Assembly: GCA_963691815.1 (NCBI GenBank)
Contig: OY829657.1
Location: 15,756,712 to 15,820,711 of the forward strand
Direction of reading: 5' to 3'
DNA length: 64,000 nucleotides
Source of the DNA: Echiichthys vipera
Lineage: Eukaryota; Chordata; Actinopteri; Perciformes; Trachinidae
The stretch's first letter is position 1. The number at the start of each line of letters is the position of its first letter. Made by a program: the position numbers and the translations under genes. Positions 49,218 to 61,200 of this stretch are shown in pieces. A model generated the notes under the pieces. The model was not told the origin of the DNA, made no database searches, and saw nothing but the letters and a program-made list of their open reading frames with translations.

Positions 49218-52200
49218 ATGTCTGCGGACCAGAGGAAAAGCTGGATACTGACAGGCGCTACGGTCGCTTGCGTCACTGCTCTGTATGTGCCCTGTGTGCA
49301 GAGGACTGTCCCCGGTGGAGACTCAGGTTGGTGGTGCTAGATGGCTAACTAAGCTAGCTAATGCTCCTCTGGTCACGTGGCTTTGTTGTGTCGCCAGGCA
49401 GCCAATCATGTAGCGCCTTCTTGATCGCAGCTGCTGAAGCTGCTGAGCGGGTACTGTCCGTGGTGCTGCAGATGCAGGTTTACTCAAAACAAACTTGTAT
49501 ATGAGAAAAAGCGTACATAACTCTGTACTGATACATTGATTTAAAACGGAACTGAACCCCCTCACTTTCAGCTTACTTCACTTTCTGTGCACCTTTGTAT
49601 AATAACACCTCGTTGTATATTATTTGTCTTCTTTCTTACATTTTATTTTACTTTAAAAAAATTTTTTTTTATATTTTTGCTATTTTGTATAGCCGATTCT
49701 TGCTTAACGGTGTTTCGTTGTCCTAAATATAACATTAAAGAAATTCTACGTCTAATTGAAACGCTCAACGTTTTGACGTAAGACATATTCTTGGAGAGCT
49801 TGGAAAGAGTTCATCATTAATTAGCTTTAAACTCACTTGCCATAACATATCACACAGCACCGATTTCACAGTCGGCTCTGTGTTATTGATTGAATGTTGA
49901 AGGCAGAATGAATGTAGAGTAAATACATTTGAAGAAATGCCTGTGGGATGAACGTTTCTAGTAAAGGGGGAAAAAAGGGATATAAAGGAATATTAATGAT
50001 TTGTGAAGTGTGTAACATATTGTTTTGACTGTGTTCAATGTCTTTTTTGGTGAAACATGACGATTGGGAACTAAATTCATTTATTAATTACATAAATCAT
50101 TTTGAAAGGGGTTTGAATTGTAGATATGCCATTAAAGGTAATTGAGTGTTACATTTGACTGAAATTGTGATAAGAAGGTTTCTTTGAACTCCAATTTTTT
50201 TTAAATTATACTCTGTCAGCCTCAAAAACAAATTTGGATAACATAAATAAGTGGATTATGGTATGATTATTGGCTATGATAATTATCACAATATTCATGT
50301 CTGCCAATTTGACCCGCACCTAATTTCAGTCACTTGCACTGCAACCAAGCATTTGTTATTCAAAAAAGTTATTGAGAAATGATTGACTGTGTCAATATAT
50401 TTTCCTTTTCCGTATCGGCAATAGTTATTTTTAACCAACTTTTGCTGCCATAAAGGGGGAACAAGTAGAGCATAATTTCTTATATTGACTGCACTTCCAC
50501 GCTGCGTAATATAAACACAATTTATAATGACTAAGTTTTGTTGACAGCCCTTGACTTATAAATAACATGGGTTGTTTCTTTACATTTTATATTATGTATG
50601 CATAAATTTAATTTGGACTCTTCTGTAACCAGTCTTAACGGTGAATGTATTTAACTCTACCTTCCTATGTTGTAGGCCAACATATTTTCCAACATTCTTG
50701 TAATGTAGTTCATGAAGGACTGCTTTGCACAATTACAAACAGTGTTTAGAAGCGATAGCAAGGTTACAAACTTGTAAATGTGGACTTGAGGGCATGAAGG
50801 CTCTGCTTGTTAGGTTTGCACTGCTCTGGCATACGAGCTGCTGTGGAGGGGAATGCACATTTTGCAGAATGAAAGCATGTGAAAAGCTCGGCCAGATATG
50901 AGCAAGGAGGGAGCAGGCAATTGGAGCGCTGAGTAGCCCTGCTGGTTGTGCTGCTGTCTAGCAAACGGGGCCTTTGAAAAAATAGCCAGCCCCTTCTCCA
51001 CAGTGTTTAGGGACCGTGCAGGATGCCCGCTCTGATAGTGCCAGCTGAACACCCTTCTGAATTCTCCAGGTCTCCGTCTCTGTGTCCTAATCTCTTTAGG
51101 TGTGATGTGCCCTGGAGAGGCTTGAGCACAGCCCCGCGGGTACACTGTTGTCTAGGAATGTGAAGTGTGGAAATGATGGGGATTATGGGAAGACTGGTGT
51201 GGGTGCCCATGCTCCACTATCACAAAGACTCTTGGCACCCATGCTGCTACCCCGTTGAGTCAATATTTTCCCTTTTTAGTATTGGGGCTGCAGAACTGCA
51301 TCTATGTGGCACTGAGATGGATGTTTTGGCTCAGTATTACTTTGAGTTTTTCTGTGTTGAATGGTGTAAAAGTGTGCCACTACTGATGGAAAATAAGTGA
51401 AATTGAGAAACCGATGATGGATGAGAGTGTGATGTAAAAGGATGGCAGGTAGCTGGCGGCTCATGCCAGGTGAAATGGAGCTGAGAAAACATTTAAGCTG
51501 TGCAGGTGGAGGAGTTCTGACTTCATGGTCTATTAGAGTGATAAGAGTTGAGGCTCCTCATGTGGCAGACATTTAGGCATAATAATTCACTGTATCAGCA
51601 AGGTTGTAAAATATGTGATGCAGCCAACTCCATCTGAAACTTATTGAAAATACTCCCCCTACTCTGTTGCTGTTTTTAATGGTTGAAAATTAATTTGAAA
51701 ACATTTTTACCTTTTTAATATGATGTCTATTTATTTGACTATCAAGTCAGTGATGCAGGAACCAAGGCCACTGTTTTATTGGTTGTACTGGATGGGGGAG
51801 ATGACTACCCATCTAGTACCAGTAGAGGGAGCTGTCTTGAACCCAAAACATTTATCATTGTAATTTAATCTGAACCAAATTTCAATTTTCAAGAGTGGGA
51901 GATGCAAACATTGGGTGGGAAATCAGTATAATTTGAAACGCTTTGGGTGTATTCTGGCACAAATGGGTTTGTGCCCAGATACATTAAAGCTTCCTCAAAT
52001 AGCTTTTAGGGTTTTTCTTTTCACTTTGTGCTGCGCCGCACACAGAGCTTGTCAAAAAATTGTGCAACTGACTCTTATTTTCACAGCTTACCTCATTCTG
52101 TGACTGTCACCAACGTCGCCTTTCTGTTTTTGCCCAATGGACTAAACGAGACATTGAGGCATTGGGAGTGTGGGAGCAGGAGAGAGGCACGTAGAGAGGC

Positions 52201-55200
52201 AGAAGAAAGAGGAAGGGAAAGGACCCTGATGCATTGGGAGGAAGGGACTGAAAGCATTATTCTCAGATCAGCATATGTGTGTCTTTGTGTGACAGAGCAT
52301 TGGAGAGGGAGTCTAATGGTTTGTGTGTGTATGTTTATATCTGTGTGGATGTGCTGGAGACAGGGAGGGAGGCATCAGGGGAGAAGCGAGAGATGAAGAG
52401 AATGAGCGTGCCGCTTAGGAAATGTCACACTGGGAAGATTTGTAGGTTTTGATCCTGGCAAATTAATGCAAAACCCCAGTGCAAGTATTTGATTTGGGAA
52501 AACTTTGGGAGCAGACTTGTCTCTTAATAATAATTATTGGGTTTACATTAATTTCCTCCCCTATTCTCTTCCACAGGAGAGCTGATCACCACTGCTTGTG
52601 AGCTGGGGGTAAGTATTAGCTGTATTGTTTAATCAATTCACTCATTAACTCTTATAAGCATTAAGGAAGTTTAATTAAGCATGGGCAGAAAGCAGATTAA
52701 TTTACTTTCAGTCCACAGGTTTCCCCCTTCTTTTCTATACACTTATTTTACTAAGTTGCAAGTAGAGAATGCTATAATTTGCAACCCGTTTTTCAAATCC
52801 AATTAAAGTCAATGGTAAGGCGATGGCTTTTGTAGGCTTTGCCTTATGTACGGTATAAGGCTTATTATATCCACCCCTCTTTTTTGTGTGTGTGTGTAAG
52901 CCGCAAAGAATGAACTAAATCGGGTTAACAGTTATAATAAGTTTTATTATTTAATAAAGTTTATTACGCCGCTGTGATCCTTTTAGGGAGGCTGTGTCGG
53001 TGTCACTATGCCAGTAATCCTGCCGTTAGTGCTGCAGTCCGTGTGGCCTGCCTGTCTGCCTTTCAGGCCTCCCCAGAGCCTTGCAGGCCGTCCCTGGGCC
53101 CCAGGCTGCTGTCCCCCCTTTCTGATCCCCAGAGCTCCTGAATACTGCTTCCCCGTTCTCCCTGTGGCCTTTGTCCCTCAGCTGTCCTTTTGAAACATGT
53201 CTGTCCACTACTGTCGGCCACACAGTCCCTCCTCCACATGCTCCTAACTGATGCTCATTTCGGTTGAGTTGCCTACCTGTCTGACACTAACACTTAGTTC
53301 ACCAAGCTGTCGGCTGCTAATTTGCTAGCTTTTTGCTTTCTTTTATTCTCTACATCACTTCTTACTCTTTTGCTCCTTTTCCTGACAAGCATGCTCTATC
53401 CTCAGCCCGTCCCTCTGATTTGAGTGGAGTTGTTTCTATGTTTGAATGTAACCAAGGAGGCTTTGTGGTGTCTGAGGTGACCGGTGATGCAGTCTCTCAC
53501 TCTCACCTTTCAGCTCTTTGCTCATTTGAAGAGCTGCCCCTTCTCCCTGCCTGCATGGCTCATGTTATCAGTTCCAGGGAATGAGTCTGTGTTTAATGAC
53601 TGAGCCCTTATCTGGGTGGAGGAGACTTAGTGGCTAATTGCTGTGATTGCAGAGATCCCCCAGGCGAGAATGACTGCGGCTCGGTGGTGGTTTGGGGGCT
53701 GGGGTTGCCGAGCACCACGTGCTCTACCACAGGCTCTAGGGAACTGCACTGTCCTTGGGAAGAGGCCAGAAGAAATGAAGTGCAAAGAGGGAGGAAGGGA
53801 TGGAGAGGAGGGCTCTGGAATCATAGCAGAGTCAGTTTGCGGTCAAGTCAGGCAGAGTGTGTCTTGCTTACTTCTATTACTGCAGTTCTACAGAACACCA
53901 CTACCGGCATCTAAAGAGGGCAGAAGAGCAACTAGATTTTCCACTCAATCGGAGGGGGCTGGTACACGTAACACATCCTTACTGCTTCACTCTTGCTTGC
54001 CGGTCACCTCCTATATTCTTATTCTGGCTTTTGTATCCTTGATTACTTTTCTCCAGTTCCTCCTCGATCTTTTCAAAAGATTGTACATTTGCACTTTTAC
54101 CATCTTAGTTTGCCGCCCAAACAAGTACATCACAAATGAGACATTACTCGCTGTTCTCTTGAAGCCGTGACTTTAGATCTCATTGCGTCTCTGCATTTGG
54201 ATTTCAAATGTTGTCATTTTGTTCTTAGGTGGCCCATCCTCCAGGATACCCTGTCTTTACCCTGCTAGCTCGCCTAGCTATGTGTCTTCTGCCTTCACTC
54301 TCTCCAGCCCACAGTGTCAACCTGATGAGTAGCATGCTGGGGGCTGCAGCTTGCGGTGCCCTCTGCATTACTGTCTGCAGGTACAGTAGGAACATGACAT
54401 ATACCATTCCCATGTAATTTTCCATAATTTCTTGTTATATTTGTGTTATTGCTCTGCCATCACTGTGCTTTTATTTTAAGGGATGTGCTCCAGTAAAAAT
54501 AATGCCCACATAGTGCATTTGGTCCAGTTTTCTCTCATAATTAGCATCTAAATGTCTTAAAACTGACAAACTTAGATTTTTTTGGAGAGCACAGGGATGC
54601 TTTCCTCCTTCAGCAGATGACTATGACAGCAGCCTTCTAGTGAAAAACTCTGCACATGCATTGATCTGTATAGCAAAAGTCAAACATTTGAGAGGAGGAA
54701 AACTGAAAAGAAGAGTGGAGAGGGTCTTCAAACATTCCCTGATGTTACTGATGTTTTGCGTCCTGATGCTGTCCGGAACAGAGAGTGGTATTTTTGGGTC
54801 CTGCCAGTCTGGCAGTGTCATCCCTGATCCTCTGATCAGTATTCAGAAACAGGGCCCAGCCGCACTCCTCCCTCCTACCACCCTGTCCTGCCTGTTTACC
54901 CATCAGCCACCCGTTGTGAGAGTGCGTGTATGTGTATGTATATCACAATTATCGCGCCCTCCAACCCCCAACCCGATGTCCCTGTTCTCCTGCCGCCCCC
55001 CTTCTGCCCAGCATGCCCCCAATCCTGACATGGCACGATTTCTTATCTCCCCCCTTCTTGCCTCCTGGGTCTGAGAGGAACAGGATCACTAACTCTGCTC
55101 CTCCCTTTCCCTTCTCTTCAACCATCTTTCCCCTCGCTCAGGCATGAGCACAGTTTACGGTCTCTACATTGCCATCTACCAGCCTGCAGTTTCCCCTGCT

Positions 55201-58200
55201 GCTGACCCTATCATGTGAGGGGTATTTTACCCCTTCCCTCTTTGTGTGTGTGTTTATCTTCCATGGTTGGCTGTTCTACCTTACATCACCTTTTTGCTGA
55301 TGTTAGTAATTTTCTACATTGCATTGTTGGTGGCAGCTTAGTGTCAACATTTTTCCTTTTTGTCACTGTTTATGCATACTGGGGCATTTCCAAGCATGTC
55401 ATATACTTCTAATTTACTTTTTCCAGAATAGGAATTGTTGAATATGATGTAATTTCTTTTTGCTCTAGGTAGGTAGGCTGTGAGAAACCAGTGATCGTGG
55501 GGAAAAGCAGTTGAAAATGGAGCTGTGTGTGTTCCCAGGTGCTCAGCAATGGGCCTACTTCCTGTGTGCTTGGCGCGTGTGTTCTAAGTGGCAGGAGGTC
55601 CAGAGTTCGGTCAGGGTACAGGTTCAGCCCTTCTGCAGTAGGGTAGAGGCTTAGGAGGAAGAGCTCCCCAGGGAGCTGGCCCTAAGCCCGCCCAATTTCA
55701 ACCAGTCTTCCTAGGAGAGTACAGGAGAAGAATAAAGAGAATACATCAAGAAAGGGAAGAACACTGTGCTTCTCTGGGGCTTTTACTTACTATTCCCCTC
55801 GTCTTATTACATTTGATGAGTTACCAGTCAACTGGAGGATTGGACTCTGTCCTTGGCCGGACATTGACAGACAGTTATTTTGAGGCCAGAAAATATCCAT
55901 GCAGTCTGGGTGATATTTGGCTCACAGTGTGCATGTTAACTGTAGCCATGTTTGTAATCTCTGGGGATTTAGATCCAATTTTGGATTATGGTCAAGTAAA
56001 AAGTCATTATGAGGACCTCCAAGCCCACCCACTTCCCAACAAGGGATGATGGGTAGTGAGGACTTCAGCCAGAGTACATAGTCACACCATATAAGCTCTT
56101 AAGTATGAACGTATAATCTATGCTTTCAATTTGAAAAATAAGCATAAAAGGTTTTAGTCATTATCTGCTCAGAGCCTAGTTTGGGATGAGCTTGTGGCCG
56201 TGGATCAGCTGGCAGACTCTGTCTGGTGAGAGGTTACTGGAGAGGGCAAGAGATGAAGGGAGGGGGCTCCGGATGGTCAAGACCTCCCTCTCGGTTCTGG
56301 CACCGAGGGCATTGGGTGCTTTGACCATACAGACTGACTGGCATAGATGTCATGCCACATCCCTGCAGGGATTCTCCGGACAGTCTTTCCTTCAGATGAA
56401 GTGCCAAAACTGACCAGTTGACACCCGTTGATACCTGCTCTGTTCTGAGATGTATTTTGTTGTTTTTGTCCCTTCTGAGGCCCTTATAAACTTTTTCAGT
56501 TCTTTTTATTTTTAGGTTTGCAGCAGCTGAGAAGTAGACTTTCCTACCCCAAACAAATCATCGCTTTGTGTGATTATTTTTTGATGGCAAAATGTATTGA
56601 AGTTAATACGGGTACTTGAAGGCAGTTTCTCTCAAATAGTAAATTGTAAGACCTTGAAATTCATCTGGAGTATACCCAACATGGCAAGCCTTTGATGTAT
56701 CAATTTAAATTAGTCGGCCCGATTGCCGTGTTTAATGTGGGGGAATGTAAGTTGATAGGCTTGGAAGCCACTTCTCTCTCTTGCATAAGTTTAAATGTAG
56801 CACTTAGCCTCCCTTTGATTTGTCAATTACAGTTCTCTTGGCTTGATCATATGGTTTGATGGCCAAATTGCATGTCTTGTTATGTTTTCACACCATGGCC
56901 TGACAAGCCTTTGAGGATGGTGGACGTAATGATAATTAATATCGATTGCACTTGGAGGTTCACAGAAAGAAACATTCTCCCGGTGGAATGCTAAAGGCCT
57001 TAGCCATGAGTCTCTAGAGGAATGCACCCTTCATAGCAGGATAATCCAGACAGCTCAGTATTCTGTGCTCTCTCGTTTCACAGTTTATCTGCTAAAGCTG
57101 CTCTGAATCTCTGCTACCTGGGAGGAATCTCTCTCCATTCCTAAGCTTATCCGTAGAAACCAGGAGCCGACACGTTAGCGCGCTGACAGCCATCAGAGCA
57201 GAAAAACAACCTCGCTCAGTCATCAGCACTTTTTGGTTTGATCACATGATTACGTAAGAGGACTGTTGAAGCACACCAAACATGCCTGGCCTCCCCTTTC
57301 TTTGGTGGCCCTCGAAACAAGATGCACACCTGCGAGAGGCTCCACCGCCAAGAGCTGGCCCATGTGGCACAGCGGATGCCCCAGTGGACCGGAGGGTGGG
57401 CGCGGTGCCATCCCTTGCCTTGTGCTGCGTCCCCGACTCCTTATAAGGACCGTTTACCATATGGTCCCAATGGCACCTTCCCTCCTCGCTCAGGTGGGTT
57501 GTTTTACCACTAGGGCGGGGTTGTGTTTATCTTGTTGGGGTCATGTCAGGAGCAATGTGTTTATGGTTTTGCAGCCAGAGTTTTGTTTTGAGTGTGAGTT
57601 GTAATATCTTGTAAACAGCTGAATAGAGTTGTTTTGTTGGATAACGTTCTCACCTCTCCCTCTCACATCTGTGCCAATAGAGAATATACCCATTCCTATT
57701 TTTTTTCTGGAAATGCAGTAGACGATTTAAGGTTTGTCTTTTTAAAAGGACCCAATCTCTGGACCTTTTCTTTCATTTCTATAGTATCTCATCCGTTATA
57801 TTGTAGTCCAACAGACCTCCTTTACTCTCCCCATCCTCAGCATGACCAATGGTCCCCCCAGGACTCATCCTTTAATACAGTTAAACAGATGTCTAATGGA
57901 GATGTTATTTCCTCATTACTGGCTATGGGATGGGGATAGAGAGGAGGAGGGAGGAGGGCTAGATAGACAGCAGAATACAGTACCAGTTTAATATTCCTTT
58001 CGCCCGTGGGCCCGAGATTGTGTCTGCCTTGGACGTCAATATTACATTCCTCACCCACCACAGGCAGTCTTAATAAGGCACCAGGCACGGAGACGGATCA
58101 GACTCGGCAATTACAATTCACCCAGAATTAGTTAATGGAATCTATACAGCAACATTTATATATCACTGTTGTGTGCCTAATGACTTTGTTGGAAAAAGCA

Positions 58201-61200
58201 GCAATAAAAATGGCATTCAGTGAATTGCATGAACACAGGATTTTTGTAAATTGTTTTTTTCCCCCCTCTTCCTGTAATTTTTGTGTGTTGGGTGGAGATT
58301 AAGATGGCATTCTGGGAGAAATTGTCATGTCAGTGGCTGCATTGTTTGAGCAGAATTGTGGTGATTAATTTTACACGCACTCGGAGCACTGGAGCGCTCT
58401 CCTGGAGGAGGGGTGTCTGAGCGGTAGAGCAAACGGCCTCCTCTTCGCACACCAGATGAGGCAGGGAAGTGCCTGGTTTGGTTGAACTGAAAATTAGGTT
58501 GTGGCATCCCAGATTCCAATTTCCTTTTTTTGGAACTCGGTTATAAAAAGGATTTTACCTCAATATTAATAGTATGGTATTTGATGATGACTATTAGTTC
58601 ATTTGGAAGATAATTCCACACCAAAAAAATTTTTTTAAATGAAAAAGATGTGATACAAACAAGTTGATAATGATGACCTGGACAAATGAGAACATTCACA
58701 GGCTTATCAAACAAGTAGAAGCATTCACTGGGTATTTCATCCAGACAGAACACCCTAACAAGTTCAATATGTCATGATATCAGTACTATATCTATAAAAC
58801 GGCTGGATAATATGGCTGAAATCAATATCATGATACTAGAAAAAAAGGTTTTTGATATTAATAGTTATCAAAGTATGGTGAATTTATGCAAAGTAACGTA
58901 TAATATAGTCAGTGCTATTAATTAAGTTGCAACGTTATGCTCTTCACACACAAAATAAAAACATTAATAACCTCATAACATTTAGTTTGTCTTCAATTAC
59001 AATTGTTATTAACTTATGAAATACATTTTTTTTTTAAAAATCAACCCAAAGTCACGCTGCAGGGCCAAACATATAACCGGAGATCAGACTTGTCAGTCCA
59101 TTTGGAGGTGATGTGAGAGTCCTGTATAGTAAAGTCTAAGCATACCTCTATCACTGCCACAAGTAAGTTAAAAAATAAACTATGAAGGTAACAAAACCCC
59201 AAGCATTTATTTGCCTGGGAGTTTGTCTAATGGCTGATTGTATCCTGCAGCAAGCTCCAGCACAAAGCCCGGCGCCTCCGTCCCTTTTTTTCTTTCTCTT
59301 TCTCTGCTAAATGAAGTTGCCTTGAAGTCCGGTCAGAAATGTAGAGATCATATAATTGTGAAATAAAAAGCCTTCATGTGCTACATTTGGAAGCTAAAGA
59401 ACAAAACATGTCATTACACAAACGAGCCATTTAAGTACCACTCCCACTACTGCACGAACGGCGGCCTTGATGTCAAGTTTATGTGGGACAGCCAAAACCC
59501 TAACTCCTACAATTCCCATAATACAATAGCATCTTCATTAAACTCTCCCTGACTGGTCAACATGTTAAATACAATATGATCATATTGTAATTCTATAATT
59601 TCATGGAAAGTTGTTATTGCTCAGCGCTGAGCCATACATTAACTGGCTTAAAAACACTTTGTGGTATTTTATTTACGTGCCTCTTCCCGATTACTTGACC
59701 TCCAGTATTGCCGCCTGTGGCTTCCTCAAGAACTGCTTTTCCCAACAACTTCACACTCAACACTGTGCTTCCTTGGGTTCTGAGCAATACATCTACTATA
59801 GTTCCCCTAGCAATGCTGCAGTATAGCATAATTTGCGATCATCTAGCTATTTGGAACCAGGCCATTTCCTAGAACAAATGCATTCATTCTGAAAAGTTAT
59901 ATCACTGATGATTTTAAATGCTTGAGCTCTCTACAATGTCACATCTCTGGTCTCTCTTTTTTCATCTGCTCTTGAATGTTCTGTAGCAACGATGGAGAGC
60001 AAGCTGTAGTTCAGTGGTTTAATAGTTAACAGGGGTCCCCTTTCAATTCACTACTGTGTGTAAACAACACACTAAATATGTTCCGTAGATCTCAAGAGCT
60101 CGACACTGCACTTCCATGTAATCCACCCACCAAGTGTGAAGTCGATCGGATAAAAGATGTGGAGAAAATCCAAGGATTGACAGAGAAACCTTCCATTTTA
60201 GTTAATATTTGGTTTCCAGACACATACATATTGTTTTATTTCAAAGCTTAGATTTGTATATCATTTGCTGCTTGGCTTTGAAATTTCAAAGCAGTGCATC
60301 AGACACTTACACTGTCATATAATAGCTACTATAAGTACCCTGCTTGGTGTCCTGGCCAGAGGAGAGCCCTGGGGTGTCAGCGAGGGCCAGCTGGAAACCT
60401 TTGCCTCAGCCCGAGCAGGCCACCTCCTCTCTCGGGCTCTTTACCCTCTTCAGGAATGTGTGATTCATTTCCAGCGCTGCTTCCCCAAACCACCATTCGG
60501 TTAGAGAACAGTGCAGCGACTGATCCGCGATGGCACAGCTGTGGTATTGTTTGTTCCCCGGGGTGATGTGTGACAGTGGCCCCCTTGGCCAGCTTCATTG
60601 TGAAGCCTCATTCAGTGAAGAGTGCTGGTGTAGGCTTTTTGTGTGCTGTTATTTAGCACAGACGACTGGTGCTGGCACCTCTCTGGCCCATACTTTAGAA
60701 CTGAGGGGGTAAATGAGGCAGGTCCCATTTTGACACTTCAAAGTGATTATACTGAGCTTTTGTTGTATCCTTGAAGGGGTTATTGCTCATCATAGCCAGT
60801 TGTATAATTGTCATTCATTAGTTGTTTTATTTGCCTTTTGATCATTCTGTTTGAACCTGTATTTGGAATAGTTTTGTATTAAATATTGAATTGCTTTTCT
60901 TTATACCATCTTCATTCCTTATGTTTGACTTTTAGCAAAAAAAAAATTGAATTATTGGTAATTTTCTTTTCTAACCACTTACATTATTACCAAGTTTGTG
61001 CTTCATTCCAGACTTTACACATACTATTAGTCATTCAGTTAATTAGTCAGGTAATGACACAGACATTTTGGCAGGGTGGATCATTCCAGGGTAGAATAGT
61101 CTCGTTGTCAGCTGTGTTTTTCTCCTGCCACGTCTCAACTAGGCCATTGTCACTGAGCCACAACATTTCAACACAGCAGCATCCTGCACTGCATTGAGTC

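Noticed and set aside
53643..54170. 175-codon open frame just upstream of a tmem260 exon
   Set aside because: Composition is not protein-like, it overlaps other open frames, and the tmem260 reading frame passes directly from 52608 to 54229 without it.
54640..55074. 144-codon open frame in tmem260 intron 3
   Set aside because: No similarity to any family I know, proline-rich from C-rich DNA, and no flanking splice signals that fit.
57322..57513. 63-codon open frame with a Cys/His-containing start in tmem260 intron 3
   Set aside because: Short, no recognisable zinc-finger spacing, no fitting splice sites. The DNA block is more likely non-coding.
58405..58480. tRNA-like string with 'tctgagcggtagagc' (A-box-like)
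   Set aside because: No B box (GGTTCGANTCC) at the right distance and no cloverleaf arms; at most a remnant.
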